A DNA stretch of 64,000 bases from Mycolicibacterium brumae (GCF_025215495.1 NZ_CP104302.1:1736001-1800000); one strand, 5' to 3'; counted from the stretch's first letter, positions 1-12,252 are shown. Notes: generated from the letters alone by a model not told the origin. A program made the numbers and translations.

Positions 1-150
1 GTCAACCCGGACCTGGAGGCCAGTCCGGATCTGGTGAACTCCGACCCCTACGGCACGGGCTGGCTGATCGAGCTGGATATCGCCGACGACGGGTTCGACA
101 CCGACGCGCTGCTCGACGCCGACGGCTACGCGGCGACCGTCAGCGAGTGA
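1..150 (+). CDS. gcvH: Glycine cleavage system H protein, C-terminal part (5' end outside window)
   Basis: Frame 1 is open from the window edge and ends in TGA at 148-150, giving the last 49 residues. The segment VNSDPYGTGWLIEL matches the conserved C-terminal region of the lipoyl carrier GcvH, in which the Pro-Tyr-Gly-x-Gly-Trp stretch follows the lipoyl-lysine hairpin. GcvH shuttles the aminomethyl group between the P, T and L proteins of glycine cleavage. The lipoyl lysine itself lies upstream of the window. The P protein gene starts at 3230, so two parts of the complex are separated by garA, ftsR and two other genes, as in M. tuberculosis. Confidence 0.85.
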   Translation, partial: VNPDLEASPDLVNSDPYGTGWLIELDIADDGFDTDALLDADGYAATVSE

Positions 151-330
151 CGGATTGCTAGGGTTTCCAACCGTATTCGATGAAGAGAACCACCGACACC
201 TTAAGAATTCCCTGCCGTTGTCGGCAGTGCGCCCAATGTCGAGACGGCGCACGGTAACGTCAGACGGGCAAGGTGAGGGCGGGGAAAGCCACCGGCGGCA
301 GCGCCGCAGCAAGCCAGTGAGGAGCAGCGC

Positions 331-777
331 GTGACGGATTACAACGACGACTCGTCCGAAGAAGTCTCGGTCGAAACCACCTCGGTTTTTCGGCAGGACT
401 TCCTGAAGGAACTTGACGCCCCGGCCAGCACCGGCGCCGAGCCGTCGGTCTCCGGCGTGGAGGGCCTGCCCGCCGGTTCGGCCCTGCTGGTCGTCAAGCG
501 TGGCCCGAACGCCGGCTCTCGGTTCCTGTTGGACCAGGCGGTCACCTCCGCCGGCCGGCACCCCGACAGCGACATCTTCCTCGACGATGTGACGGTCAGC
601 CGTCGGCACGCGGAATTCCGGGTCGAGAACGCCGAGTTCCAGGTCGTCGACGTGGGCAGCCTCAACGGCACCTACGTCAACCGAGAGCCGGTCGACTCGG
701 CCGTGCTGTCCAACGGCGACGAGGTCCAGATCGGCAAGTTCCGGCTGGTGTTCTTGACCGGGCCCAAGACGGACTAG
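331..777 (+). CDS. garA: GarA, FHA-domain glycogen accumulation regulator
   Basis: A 148-residue protein starting at GTG 331. The N-terminal tail (residues 12-23) contains [11 protein letters not shown], the conserved threonine pair phosphorylated by PknB and PknG. A forkhead-associated domain covers about residues 50-140, with GR, SRRHAEF and [10 protein letters not shown], the standard FHA phosphothreonine-binding signatures. In mycobacteria GarA binds and inhibits 2-oxoglutarate dehydrogenase and NAD-glutamate dehydrogenase and activates glutamate synthase; phosphorylation of its own tail makes it bind itself and switches this off. It follows gcvH, and its TAG stop shares one base with the GTG start of ftsR (TAGTG), suggesting translational coupling. 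Confidence 0.95.
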   Translation: MTDYNDDSSEEVSVETTSVFRQDFLKELDAPASTGAEPSVSGVEGLPAGSALLVVKRGPNAGSRFLLDQAVTSAGRHPDSDIFLDDVTVSRRHAEFRVENAEFQVVDVGSLNGTYVNREPVDSAVLSNGDEVQIGKFRLVFLTGPKTD

Positions 778-1514
778 TGACGTCGGCTGCCGCTGCCCCG
801 GAGCCGTCGGGGATGTCGATCGGCGCGGTTCTGGAGGAACTGCGCCCCGACTTCCCCGACGACATCTCGATCTCCAAGATTCGATTCCTGGAGGCCGAGG
901 GGCTGGTGACGCCTGCGCGCACCGCCTCGGGGTACCGGCGGTTCACCGCCTACGACTGCGCTCGGCTGCGCTACATCCTGACCGCCCAGCGTGACCAGTA
1001 CCTGCCGCTGAAGGTCATCAAGGCCCAGCTCGACGAACTGCCCGACGGCGAACTTCCGGACCCGTCGACCAGTTACGGCGCCCCGAAGCTGGTCGGCGGG
1101 GAGCCCACCCCGGTCCGGGTGGTGCGGCTGACCCGCGACGCGCTGATCGAGCAGTCCGGCATCGCCCACGGGCCCGCCGAAGACCTGCTGACCGCGCTGA
1201 CGCGGGCCGGGGTGATCACCCCGATCTTCAAGGGCGCCGGAACCGTGCTGTTCGACGAGCACGCGGTGACGATTCTGCAGTGCGCCGGCGCGCTGGCCGA
1301 CCACGGCGTGGAGCCCCGGCACCTGCGCGCGTTCCGCTCGGCAGCCGATCGGCAGTCCGACCTGATCGCCCAGATCGCCGGCCCGCTGGGCCGAGCCGAC
1401 AGGGCCGGCGCCCGCGATCGCGCCGACGACCTGGCCCGCGAGGTCGCCGCGCTGGCGATCACGTTGCACACCTCGCTGATCAAGTCGGCCGTGCGCGACC
1501 TTCTGCAGCGCTGA
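777..1514 (+). CDS. ftsR: FtsR-type MerR-family regulator (Rv1828 homologue)
   Basis: A 245-residue protein with GTG start at 777 overlapping the garA stop by one base. An N-terminal MerR winged-helix domain (about residues 12-85) is shown by [32 protein letters not shown] and SGYRRF. Unlike classical metal-sensing MerR proteins there is no cysteine-rich effector domain; the C-terminal half (about 105-245) is the helical domain of the Rv1828/FtsR group. In Corynebacterium glutamicum FtsR activates ftsZ, and the same role is inferred here. Length matches M. tuberculosis Rv1828 (about 247 residues). Confidence 0.88.
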   Translation: MTSAAAAPEPSGMSIGAVLEELRPDFPDDISISKIRFLEAEGLVTPARTASGYRRFTAYDCARLRYILTAQRDQYLPLKVIKAQLDELPDGELPDPSTSYGAPKLVGGEPTPVRVVRLTRDALIEQSGIAHGPAEDLLTALTRAGVITPIFKGAGTVLFDEHAVTILQCAGALADHGVEPRHLRAFRSAADRQSDLIAQIAGPLGRADRAGARDRADDLAREVAALAITLHTSLIKSAVRDLLQR

Positions 1515-1584
1515 GCATTAGACTCAGGAGTGCTCTCGCAAGACGGTCGACACATCGATTCCAGCGGCGTGGAGGTGCGAATTC

Positions 1585-2079
1585 ATGGGTGAAGTCCGGG
1601 TGGTGGGCATACGCGTCGAGCAGCCCCAGAACCAACCCGTGCTGCTGCTGCGCGAGACCGACGGCGAGCGGTACCTGCCGATCTGGATCGGGCAGGCCGA
1701 GGCCTCGGCCATCGCGCTGGAGCAGCAGGGCGTGGAGCCGTCCCGCCCGCTCACCCACGACCTGATCCGGGACCTGATCAGCACTCTCGGCCAGAAGCTG
1801 CGCGAAGTCCGGATCGTGGACCTCAAAGAGGGCACCTTCTACGCCGAGTTGGTTTTCGCCTCCGGGGTCACGCTGTCCGCGCGGCCGTCGGACGCGGTGG
1901 CCATCGCGCTGCGCAGCGAGTCGCCGATCTACGTCGAGGAGGCGGTGCTGGCCGAGGCCGGGCTGCTGATCCCCGACGACGGTGACGAGGAGAGCTCCGG
2001 CCCGGTCCGCGAGGACGAGGTGGAGAAGTTCAAGGAGTTCCTGGACAGCATCTCCCCGGACGACTTCAAAGCCACCTGA
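1585..2079 (+). CDS. Bifunctional nuclease-domain (DUF151) protein, Rv1829 homologue
   Basis: A 164-residue protein with ATG at 1585 behind a good ribosome-binding site (GGAGG about 8 bases upstream). The DUF151/BFN domain occupies most of the chain: VRVEQPQNQPVLLLRE-type N-terminus, LPIWIGQAEASAIALEQQG, then SARPSDAVAIALRSESPIYV. The C-terminal 30 residues are acidic. BFN-domain proteins have been reported to have DNase and RNase activity in plants; the bacterial cellular role is not established. It lies between ftsR and the second MerR gene, as in other mycobacteria. Confidence 0.85.
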   Translation: MGEVRVVGIRVEQPQNQPVLLLRETDGERYLPIWIGQAEASAIALEQQGVEPSRPLTHDLIRDLISTLGQKLREVRIVDLKEGTFYAELVFASGVTLSARPSDAVAIALRSESPIYVEEAVLAEAGLLIPDDGDEESSGPVREDEVEKFKEFLDSISPDDFKAT

Positions 2080-2188
2080 ATTTCGCGGCAGTAACGGAAC
2101 CGTCTCAACTGCGCTTTCGCCCGCGACACGCCCGTCGGAGTGGGTACGGCCGCCATGACGCAGCTCATACTTGTGCCACCAGATGCGG

Positions 2189-2206
2189 ATCCCAACTCGG
2201 ATCCGG
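2189..2206 (+). promoter_or_regulatory. Paired GGATCC dyad upstream of the McdR-type gene
   Basis: Two GGATCC palindromes are separated by seven bases (CCAACTC-type spacer) in the 220-base spacer before the MerR gene at 2300. They could pair as a hairpin or serve as a MerR-type dyad operator. A TATGCT hexamer at 2236-2241 is a possible -10 element, but I see no convincing -35. A purely positional suggestion. Confidence 0.25.
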
Positions 2207-2299
2207 ACCTGCCCGGATGGTCGACTCGGGCAGCGTATGCTTTGGGCAATCGGGCTCGAAGCATACGGCGGTGCGCTGTCACCGCCACCAGGGGCTGAT

Positions 2300-2914
2300 A
2301 TGGCGAGAGGAACCACGGTGGGCGAAGAGCCACGGCAGGAGCAGCTGGATCTCGGCGCCCCGCGAAGCGCACCCGCAGTCCAGCCCGGACTGTTCCCCGA
2401 TGACTCGGTTCCCGACGAACTGATCGGCTATCGCGGCCCCAGTGCCTGCCAGATCGCCGGCATCACCTACCGCCAGCTGGACTACTGGGCCCGCACCTCG
2501 CTGGTGGTGCCCTCCATCCGCGGCGCCGCCGGATCCGGCAGCCAGCGGCTGTACTCCTTCAAGGACATCCTGGTCCTCAAGATCGTCAAGCGACTGCTGG
2601 ACACCGGCATCTCGCTGCACAACATCCGCGTCGCCGTCGACCACCTGCGCCAGCGCGGCGTCGAGGACCTGGCCAACATCACGCTGTTCTCCGACGGCAC
2701 CACCGTCTACGAGTGCACCTCCGCCGAAGAAGTCGTCGACCTGCTCCAGGGTGGCCAGGGTGTGTTCGGCATCGCCGTCAGCGGCGCCATGCGCGAGCTG
2801 ACCGGCACCATCTCCGACTTCCCGGGCGAGCGCGCCGACGGCGGCGAGTCCATCGCCAGCCCCGAGGACGAGCTGGCGTCGCGCCGGCGCAGCCGCGACC
2901 GCAAGACCGGCTAG
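2300..2914 (+). CDS. MerR-family regulator, Rv1830 (McdR) homologue
   Basis: A 204-residue protein. The frame is open further upstream, but ATG 2300 with AGGGG just before it fits the family better than the earlier GTG codons. The winged-helix MerR domain (about residues 35-110) shows ITYRQLDYWARTSLVVPS and GSQRLYSFKDILVLKIVKRLLDTGISLHNIRVAV. The C-terminal part is short, with FSDGTTVYECTSAEEVVDLLQGGQGVF, and the tail is charged. The Rv1830 group has been linked to mycobacterial cell division and growth control. It is the last gene before the glycine riboswitch. Confidence 0.85.
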   Translation: MARGTTVGEEPRQEQLDLGAPRSAPAVQPGLFPDDSVPDELIGYRGPSACQIAGITYRQLDYWARTSLVVPSIRGAAGSGSQRLYSFKDILVLKIVKRLLDTGISLHNIRVAVDHLRQRGVEDLANITLFSDGTTVYECTSAEEVVDLLQGGQGVFGIAVSGAMRELTGTISDFPGERADGGESIASPEDELASRRRSRDRKTG

Positions 2915-2979
2915 CTGTAGCCGGCGGTCCCATCAATACCGCTGACGGCTCAGTCGGTTAAACTCGGTTCCGCATCGCG

Positions 2980-3180
2980 TCTGCGCGGGAGAGTTCTGTG
3001 GCAGCCAGCCACGGACGCCGAAGGAGCAACACCTCTCCGCCAACCTCTCAGGCACCCCGGACCGCGCCGAATCCCGATGCCTCTGGAAAGCGGCGCAGTG
3101 CGCCCGCCCATGGGGAAAGGCCCGCGCCGCGGGTTGAATCTCTCAGGCGCCCGGTTCGGGTGGACGACAGAGGGGGAGGA
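2980..3180 (+). ncRNA. Tandem glycine riboswitch
   Basis: The 315-base spacer before gcvB carries the conserved blocks of a two-aptamer glycine riboswitch. Aptamer 1 has GGGAGAG (about 2987), CGCCGAAGGAGCAAC (3017) and CCAACCTCTCAGGCA (3040). Aptamer 2 has CTCTGGAAAG (3081), CATGGGGAAAGG (3109), GAATCTCTCAGGCGC (3136), then GGACGACAGAGGGGG (3162). The paired CTCTCAGGC blocks, about 96 bases apart, are diagnostic. Glycine binding normally turns on glycine-cleavage genes, so gcvB is expected to be induced by excess glycine. M. tuberculosis locus Rv1831 falls in the equivalent spacer and may be an over-called ORF. Confidence 0.93.
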
Positions 3181-3229
3181 GCGCAGCCGTCGCGCATAGC
3201 GCGCCCGCATCCTCACCAGGAGATCCGTC

Positions 3230-6065
<2,836 letters not shown>

Positions 6066-6073
<8 letters not shown>

Positions 6074-6184
6074 CAACGAGCCGCGAGCTTGCGAGTGGCG
6101 AGGAGTCGCGCGAAAGGGCTCACGCGTGATGACGAGCCGCGAGCTTGCGAGTGGCGAGGAGTCGCGCGAAAGGGCTCACGCGTA
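6066..6184 (+). repeat. 56-bp tandem repeat with coupled mini-ORFs (MIRU-like)
   Basis: Two near-identical 56-bp units (6066-6121 and 6122-6177, the second continuing into ACGCGT) follow gcvB. Identity is complete over 52 bases (6076-6127 against 6132-6183). The GTG at 6070 overlaps the gcvB stop as GTGA and opens a 19-codon frame, MTTSRELASGEESRERAHA, ending TGA at 6127-6129. That stop again overlaps a GTG (6126) opening the next 19-codon copy, ending TAA 6182-6184. Overlapping stop/start junctions are the hallmark of mycobacterial interspersed repetitive units (MIRU). The right copy also contains the stop codon of the minus-strand gene (6176-6178). Confidence 0.8.
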
Positions 6185-7054
6185 AATCGCGCGCCGAACC
6201 CACCGGGTGCGGGCGGCGATGAGCGCCGCCAGCAGCACCCACCACGAGCACCAGAGCACCGTGCCGGCGAGATTCTCCAGTCGACGGCTCAGCTCCAGCG
6301 TGTCGTCGCCGAACATGGTGGTCAGCACCGACATGTACTCCTTACTGGGTTCGGTGCTCCAATCGGTCGAGTCGACGAATGCCGCGCCGAACAGCAGCAA
6401 CGCGCACCACATGGTGACCAGTGCGCCGGCTTGAACCCGCACCAACCACGGCGGCAGGCCGGGGCGCTGCGTCAGCGCCAGGACCGCGGTGATCCCGAGC
6501 ATGCCGATCAGCATGGGGCCCTGGAAGACGATGGTGAGCAGCCCGGCGCCTATCGCCCCGAACCAGGCCCGCCCGACGAGCACCCAGACCAGCAGCAGCA
6601 CGCTCATCGACGGGATCAACGCGAACACCGCCTTGGTGAGCCGGTCGCAGCCCGGATTGTTGCGGGTCTGCCCGCTCAGCGACACCAGGGTGAGCAGATT
6701 CCAGGACAGCACCCCGATGACCATTCCGGCCTCGGCCAGGGTGTGGCTCAGCGGCGTGTGGTTCCGGCCGAACAGCAGTGTCAGGATCGAGTAGTGCTCG
6801 GCGCCGTCGCGATGCCCCATCCCGGCGAAGCCGACCAGCCACAGCCCCAGCCAGAGCCCGAACACCGTCGCCGATTCGGCGATCAGCACGGCGGGAGAGG
6901 GCTCGGGGCGGCGAAACGCCAGCGCCGAGGTCGGGACCAAGATGATGAGCAGCGGAATCATCGTCCAGGGAGCGACGCCGCTGGCGGCCCACGCCGCCAG
7001 CAGACACGTCACCCACACACAACTGAGCCGCATTGCCTCGGCCCAACCCCTCAC
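6176..7054 (-). CDS. Polytopic integral membrane protein of unknown function
   Basis: A 292-residue hydrophobic protein with about seven to eight predicted membrane spans (for example LSCVWVTCLLAAWAASGVA, WTMIPLLIILVPTSALAF, MSVLLLVWVLVGRAWFG, LVTMWCALLLFGAAF). I recognise no family motif. The start is uncertain: GTG 7054 lies six bases after a GATACT hexamer on its strand, which would suit a leaderless message; ATG 7033 is the alternative. The stop codon lies inside the second copy of the 56-bp repeat, so that repeat may have replaced the original 3' end. Divergent from the F420-type oxidoreductase at 7149. Confidence 0.7.
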   Translation of the reverse strand: MRGWAEAMRLSCVWVTCLLAAWAASGVAPWTMIPLLIILVPTSALAFRRPEPSPAVLIAESATVFGLWLGLWLVGFAGMGHRDGAEHYSILTLLFGRNHTPLSHTLAEAGMVIGVLSWNLLTLVSLSGQTRNNPGCDRLTKAVFALIPSMSVLLLVWVLVGRAWFGAIGAGLLTIVFQGPMLIGMLGITAVLALTQRPGLPPWLVRVQAGALVTMWCALLLFGAAFVDSTDWSTEPSKEYMSVLTTMFGDDTLELSRRLENLAGTVLWCSWWVLLAALIAARTRWVRRAIYA

Positions 7055-7148
7055 CGATCCAGTATCCGACGGCGCCGGGAGGCTTCAGCGCGGCAATTCT
7101 CGCCGGCGGCTGGGCGGCGGTGAGGCGCGACGGTGTAAACCTGAGGCT

Positions 7149-7565
7149 ATGGGTTTCAACGAGGACATCATCAGTGAGTTCCGGGACAACGACGGCATGG
7201 TCTCCACCATGGGATTCGGGTCGGACCTGGTCGTGCTGCACACGGTCGGCGCCCGCTCGGGACGGGAATTGGAGAGTCCGCTGATGGGGTTGCCGTCCGA
7301 CGGCGGGATCCTCGTCGTCGGCTCGGCCGCCGGATCGCCGAAGAATCCGGCGTGGGTCTACAACCTCCGGGCGCACCCGGACATCACCGTCGAACGGCGC
7401 GGTGACGATGGGATCGTGACCGAGCAGGTCCGCGCACGCGAACTGGGCGACGACGAATGGGATTCCGCGTGGACGCGGTTCACCGACCGCTCGAAGGGCT
7501 TCGCCGAGTACACCAAGACGGCCCAGGGGCGTCGCTTCCCGATCTTCGAGTTGACCGCGACCTAG
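7149..7565 (+). CDS. Deazaflavin (F420)-dependent nitroreductase family protein, Ddn-like
   Basis: A 138-residue protein with ATG at 7149; the frame runs further upstream without a better start. Signatures of the split-beta-barrel Ddn family are visible: VVLHTVGARSGRELESPLMGLPSDGGILVVGSAAGSPKNPAWVYNLRAHPDITVE. Such enzymes use F420H2, made only in actinobacteria and some archaea, to reduce quinones or other substrates; Ddn itself activates pretomanid. The natural substrate cannot be told from the sequence. Followed by the repeat-containing spacer to 7827. Confidence 0.88.
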   Translation: MGFNEDIISEFRDNDGMVSTMGFGSDLVVLHTVGARSGRELESPLMGLPSDGGILVVGSAAGSPKNPAWVYNLRAHPDITVERRGDDGIVTEQVRARELGDDEWDSAWTRFTDRSKGFAEYTKTAQGRRFPIFELTAT

Positions 7566-7607
7566 TGTCGTGAAGCGAACCCTGACACGACCCGTGCGCG
7601 CAGGTTC

Positions 7608-7781
7608 GCGAAAGGCCAGTTAGCGCACGTAGACCGCCGTGAGCGGCCAGTTGGCGCACGACGGCTCCATGGCGTACGCCTCGCGCAAGGTGGTCCTGGC
7701 ACGATGTGTTCCTCGTCGGCCACTCGTGCAGTCGTTGGCCGCTGGCGAAGGAAAACGTGCCGTCGTTGGCCGCTCGCGGCC
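7608..7781. repeat. Inverted cluster of five degenerate ~22-bp repeats
   Basis: The 262-base spacer between two convergent genes holds five imperfect copies of a 22-bp unit whose core reads TCGTTGGCCGCTCG. Two copies lie in reverse orientation on the left (7608-7630, 7638-7662) and three forward on the right (7713-7726, 7725-7751, 7756-7781). The cores agree at about 9-14 of 14 positions. A GTCGTG/CACGAC hairpin at 7567-7591 precedes the cluster and may end transcription of the upstream gene. No coding sequence is apparent. Confidence 0.6.
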
Positions 7782-7827
7782 AGGCACCACCGTCGACGCA
7801 TGCCCAAGCCGGCTGGTCCCGCCCGAG

Positions 7828-9891
7828 CTAACTCAGCAGCGAGTCCAGGGCCGCGGTGAACTCGGGGGAGTTCGACGACGGCGCGCCCTGGTAGGTCCCG
7901 CCGCTGATCTCGGCGACCTGCCGCCAGGTCGGCGCGTCGGGGTCATCGCCGACGTTGAGCACGTTGATCGCGACCGGGGTGGTCGGATCGACACCGCGCA
8001 CCAACTCCAGCAGGCCGTCGGCGCCCAGCGACTGATCGCTGTGCGGTCCGGCGGTGATCACCAGGACCGAATTCGCCTGTCCCGGCGCGTAACCCGTCTG
8101 CGCCTCGGCGAGCACATTGCGCAGCGTGGTGAACGAGACCGCGCCGCCGCCGGAGGTGGACAGCCCGTCGAGGGTGGCGTCCAGCGCCGCGCTGCGGGGT
8201 TGTCCGCCCACATCGTCGGACAGCGGGCCGAGCGTCACGGCGGTGTCGCTGCCGGAGCCGTCGAACGTCGTCAACCCGACCGACGCCCCCGGCGGCAGCG
8301 CCGCCAGGCGCGCCTTCAGCGCGGGAGTGACCGCGTCCAGGCTCAGCGACCGGTCCAGCATGATCGAGGTGGCCGATCCGCCGGCCGGCGCGTCGAGCAG
8401 GTTGGCGACGGTGGCGCGCTCGGCGGCGTCACCGGTCTCCAGCCGCTGATCGATCGAGGCCCCGAAGTCGACGACGGAGCTGTCCGGGTTCGACTGCCCG
8501 GACACCCGGAAACCGGCGGCTGCCAGCGCGGCCTGCTGCTCCGGCTCGGCCAGGAACCGGCCGAACTGGCTCGCGGCGCCTACCTGCTCACTGGAAAGCC
8601 AGTCGGCCTTGAACTGGGCGGCCGGGAAATCGGCGACCGCGACCGGGGCCGGCGGCAACCAGGACGCCAGCTTGTCGGCGGCGTCGGTCATCGCGGCGCC
8701 GCGCTGGTAGAGCCGCTGCTCGGTGGTCGCCACCGCGTGCACGCGCGCCGCGGCGGGGTCGGCGCCCAGCAGCGCGTCGAAGGCGCTGTCGGCGGAGTCG
8801 ACGTCGGGCGCGGCGCCGACCAGCGTGCGGACCGCGCCGGGGCCCCCGTCGGCGGCGACCGCCTCGGCGGCCAGGAACGACGCGTCGCTGTCTCCGGAGT
8901 TCGGCAGCGCCAGCCGCAGCGTGCCCCAGCCCGGCAGACCGAGCCCGTCCAGCGAGCCGGGCGCGGTGGCCAGGCCCGGCAGCGTCGACCAGCTCTGCTC
9001 CGACAGCTTGTCCTTGAGTTCCGGGCGCACCCCCAGCAGCACCGGGGAGGTGGCGATCGACGGGCTCGAGGAGATCAACTGCGGCAGCGCCTCGCTGACC
9101 CGGGCCACCGACGCTGAACTGCCCGGAATCCACAGCGCGGGGCGTTCGCCCAGGTCAGCGGGCCACTGCTCGCCGGTCAGCCCGGCCACCACGGCGCGGG
9201 AATCGGCGGAAGCCACCGTCACCGCGGGGCACAGGTCGCCGACCGGGTCGGCGGCCTCGTTGAACTTCTCCGCGAAACCGCTGACCACGTCGGCGATCGC
9301 CGGGTCGGCGAGCACCGCGACGGCCACCTCGCCGTCGACGCAGGCGGCCGCGGCTTCCTTGGAACGGTCGTCGAGCGCGCTGCCGAAGAATTGCCAGCCG
9401 ATGACCAGCGCCACCACCGCGACGACGGCGATCAGCGCGATCACCACGCCCCGGCTCACGCCGCGGCGGGACTGCACGGCGATGCGGTGACTGCCGGTCA
9501 GCTCACCGTCGCTGCGGTGGCTGCGGCCCGGGGCGGCGGATCCGGCCGGGACCGCGGCCGCGGCGGCCGCGAACTGCGGCGCCAGCGGCGTCTGGTCGTC
9601 GTAGTCGTCGGCGTAGCGCTGCTCGTCGGACACCTCGACGTCGTCCTCGTACTCCACGAATTCGCCGTCGCCGGCCGATTCGGAGTCGTCGTACTCGTCG
9701 TCCTCATAGAAGAATTCGACGCCGCCCAGGTCGGCTTCGCCGTACTCGTCGGCGTAATCCGGGTCCGACGGGTCGCCTTCGTCGCCGTCGACGTCGGAGT
9801 CCTGCCACCAGCCCGCGTCGGCGCCGTCCTCGACGGCGTCGGAGCCTTCCGGCGTCAGTTCGTCGTCGTCGGGCCTGCTGTGCCTACCCAT
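7828..9891 (-). CDS. Membrane-anchored substrate-binding and von Willebrand A domain protein, Rv1836c homologue
   Basis: A 687-residue protein starting at ATG 9891. Residues 1-140 are a very acidic, low-complexity cytoplasmic tail. A single membrane span (about 148-172, VVIALIAVVAVVALVIGWQF) anchors the rest outside. About residues 185-460 resemble a periplasmic solute-binding fold, and about 485-687 form a VWA domain with the MIDAS-type motif DRSLS. It lies just downstream of glcB in the same orientation, as Rv1836c follows glcB in M. tuberculosis. Function unknown; cell-envelope assembly or adhesion is a guess based on the VWA fold. Confidence 0.85.
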   Translation of the reverse strand: MGRHSRPDDDELTPEGSDAVEDGADAGWWQDSDVDGDEGDPSDPDYADEYGEADLGGVEFFYEDDEYDDSESAGDGEFVEYEDDVEVSDEQRYADDYDDQTPLAPQFAAAAAAVPAGSAAPGRSHRSDGELTGSHRIAVQSRRGVSRGVVIALIAVVAVVALVIGWQFFGSALDDRSKEAAAACVDGEVAVAVLADPAIADVVSGFAEKFNEAADPVGDLCPAVTVASADSRAVVAGLTGEQWPADLGERPALWIPGSSASVARVSEALPQLISSSPSIATSPVLLGVRPELKDKLSEQSWSTLPGLATAPGSLDGLGLPGWGTLRLALPNSGDSDASFLAAEAVAADGGPGAVRTLVGAAPDVDSADSAFDALLGADPAAARVHAVATTEQRLYQRGAAMTDAADKLASWLPPAPVAVADFPAAQFKADWLSSEQVGAASQFGRFLAEPEQQAALAAAGFRVSGQSNPDSSVVDFGASIDQRLETGDAAERATVANLLDAPAGGSATSIMLDRSLSLDAVTPALKARLAALPPGASVGLTTFDGSGSDTAVTLGPLSDDVGGQPRSAALDATLDGLSTSGGGAVSFTTLRNVLAEAQTGYAPGQANSVLVITAGPHSDQSLGADGLLELVRGVDPTTPVAINVLNVGDDPDAPTWRQVAEISGGTYQGAPSSNSPEFTAALDSLLS

Positions 9892-9954
9892 GGATGTGCG
9901 TCACCTTCTCGCCTCGACCGTGCCTGCTGTCCCGGGGGTGTTCGCCACCAGGCG

Positions 9955-12156
9955 TCAGCTATTTTGCCGGGCTTTGAACTCGCGACGGCGCCGGTGAAGG
10001 ATCGGTTCGGTGTAGCCGTTGGTCTGCTCGGTCCCGTCCAGGATGAGCTCCTGGGCGGCCAGGAAGGCGATGCTGTCGTCGAAGCTCGGCGCCATCGGCA
10101 GGTAGGCCGGGTCGCCGGCGTTCTGCCGATCCACCACGGGTGCCATCCGCTCCAGGCTGGCGCGCACATCCCCGGCGGTGATGACGCCGTGACGCAACCA
10201 ATTCGCCAGCAACTGGCTGGAGATCCGCAGCGTGGCGCGGTCTTCCATCAACGCGACGTCGTGGATGTCGGGCACCTTCGAGCAGCCGACGCCCTGGTCC
10301 ACCCAGCGCACCACGTAGCCCAGGATCGACTGGCAGTTGTTGTCGACCTCTTGGTGGATGTCCTCCGGCGACCAGCTCAGCGCCGAGGTGTCGGCGACCG
10401 GGATGGTCAGCAGTTCCTCCAGCGTGGTGCGGGTCTGCCCGGCCAGCTCCTGCTGCACGGCGAAGACGTCGACCTGGTGGTAGTGCAGCGCGTGCAGGGT
10501 GGCCGCCGTCGGCGAGGGCACCCACGCGGTGGTGGCGCCCGCCTTCGGCTGCGCGACCTTCTGCGCGACCATGTCGGCCATCAGGTCCGGCATCGCCCAC
10601 ATGCCCTTGCCGATCTGCGCCTTGCCGCTCAAACCGCAGGCCAGGCCGGCGTCGACGTTGGCGTCCTCGTAAGCCAGGATCCACGGCTGGGTCTTCATGG
10701 AGCCCTTGCGGATCATCGGGCCGGCTTCCATCGAGGTGTGGATCTCATCGCCGGTGCGATCCAAGAAGCCGGTGTTGATGAACACCACCCGGTCGGCGGC
10801 AGCCTTGATACAGGCCTTCAGGTTGGCGCTGGTGCGACGCTCCTCGTCCATGATGCCGACCTTCAGGGTGGCCGTCGGCAGGCCGAGCACATCCTCGACC
10901 GCGCCGAACAGCTTCGCGGTGAAGGCGACCTCGTCGGGCCCGTGCATCTTGGGCTTCACGATGTAGATGGAGCCGGTGCGGCTGTTGGTCAGCGGGCCGT
11001 TGTCCTCGCTGTCGGACAGCCCGTGCAGCGCGATCAGCGAAGTGAACAGCGCGTCCTGGATGCCCTCGGGGACCTCTTTGCCCTCGGCGGTGACGATCGC
11101 GTCGTTGGTCATCAGGTGGCCGACATTGCGGACGAACAGCAGGCTGCGGCCCGGCAGGGTCAGCTCGGAGCCGTCCGGGGCGGTGTAGGTCCGGTCCGCG
11201 TTCAGCACCCGGGTGAAGGTCCGCTCGCCCTTGGCGACCTCCTCGGACAGGTCGCCGCGGTTCAGGCCCAGCCAGTTGCGGTAGCCGAGCACCTTGTCGG
11301 CGGCGTCGACCGCGGCGACGGAGTCCTCGAAATCCATGATGGTGGTGATCGCCGACTCCAGCACGACGTCGGAGACGCCGGCCTTGTCGGTCTTGCCGAC
11401 CGGGGTTTGCGGGTCGATGACGATCTCGATGTGCAGGCCGTGGTTGACCAGCAGCAGGGTCGACGGGTGCTCCGCGTCACCGGTGTAGCCGGCGAACTGC
11501 GCCGCGTCGGCCAGACCGGTGGCGCCGCCGTCGTCCAGGGTGACGCTCAGCGCGCCGTCGACGACGGCGAAGCCGGTGGCCGACTCCCAGGAGCCGGATT
11601 CCAGCGGCGTCGACTCGTTCAGGAAGTTGCGGGCGAACGCGATGACCTTGTCGCCGCGGACGGTGTTGTAGCCGCCGTCGGGGCCGACCTTCTGCGCGCC
11701 GTCGTCCTCGCTGATCACGTCGGTGCCGTACAGCGCGTCATACAGCGAGCCCCAGCGGGCGTTGGCGGCGTTCAGCGCGAACCGGGCGTTGAGCACCGGG
11801 ACCACCAGCTGCGGGCCCGCGGTGGAGGTGATCTCCGGATCGACGCCGGCGGTGGTGATCTCGAACGGCTCCGGCTCGTCGGTCAGGTAGCCGATCTCGG
11901 TCAAGAACGCCCGGTACGCCTCCGGGTCGTGCTTGTCCAGCACGTGGTGGCGGTGCCACTTGTCGATCTGGGACTGCAGCTCGGCACGACGGTCCAGCAG
12001 GGCCTCGTTCTCCGGGGTCAGGTCGGTGACGACCTTGTCCACACCCGACCAGAAGGCGTCGGGGTCCACACCGGTGCCGGGCAGCGCCTCATTGGTGATG
12101 AAGTCGTACAGCTCCGTGGCCACCTGCAGTGAGCCCACCTCGACGCGTTCAGTCAT
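9955..12156 (-). CDS. glcB: Malate synthase G
   Basis: A 733-residue protein, ATG at 12156. It is the monomeric type G enzyme: [20 protein letters not shown] start, [30 protein letters not shown] (Mg/glyoxylate region), [38 protein letters not shown] and [16 protein letters not shown]. It condenses glyoxylate with acetyl-CoA to malate in the glyoxylate shunt. Length fits M. tuberculosis GlcB (741). It is transcribed leftwards, 63 bases ahead of the Rv1836c-type gene. Confidence 0.96.
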   Translation of the reverse strand: MTERVEVGSLQVATELYDFITNEALPGTGVDPDAFWSGVDKVVTDLTPENEALLDRRAELQSQIDKWHRHHVLDKHDPEAYRAFLTEIGYLTDEPEPFEITTAGVDPEITSTAGPQLVVPVLNARFALNAANARWGSLYDALYGTDVISEDDGAQKVGPDGGYNTVRGDKVIAFARNFLNESTPLESGSWESATGFAVVDGALSVTLDDGGATGLADAAQFAGYTGDAEHPSTLLLVNHGLHIEIVIDPQTPVGKTDKAGVSDVVLESAITTIMDFEDSVAAVDAADKVLGYRNWLGLNRGDLSEEVAKGERTFTRVLNADRTYTAPDGSELTLPGRSLLFVRNVGHLMTNDAIVTAEGKEVPEGIQDALFTSLIALHGLSDSEDNGPLTNSRTGSIYIVKPKMHGPDEVAFTAKLFGAVEDVLGLPTATLKVGIMDEERRTSANLKACIKAAADRVVFINTGFLDRTGDEIHTSMEAGPMIRKGSMKTQPWILAYEDANVDAGLACGLSGKAQIGKGMWAMPDLMADMVAQKVAQPKAGATTAWVPSPTAATLHALHYHQVDVFAVQQELAGQTRTTLEELLTIPVADTSALSWSPEDIHQEVDNNCQSILGYVVRWVDQGVGCSKVPDIHDVALMEDRATLRISSQLLANWLRHGVITAGDVRASLERMAPVVDRQNAGDPAYLPMAPSFDDSIAFLAAQELILDGTEQTNGYTEPILHRRRREFKARQNS

Positions 12157-12252
12157 CAGTCCTCAGTTCTGGATCCGGAGATATCTGCAACTGGTCCATG
12201 GTACCGGGACAGGCATCCGGTTCCCACGGCGCCAGCGTCGGCGGACCGCAGC

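Noticed and set aside
9391..12132. A 913-codon open frame on the plus strand opposite glcB and the Rv1836c-type gene
   Set aside because: It is an antisense shadow caused by high third-position GC in real genes; the product is low-complexity Gly/Val/Arg/His-rich with no motif, and it runs across two genes.
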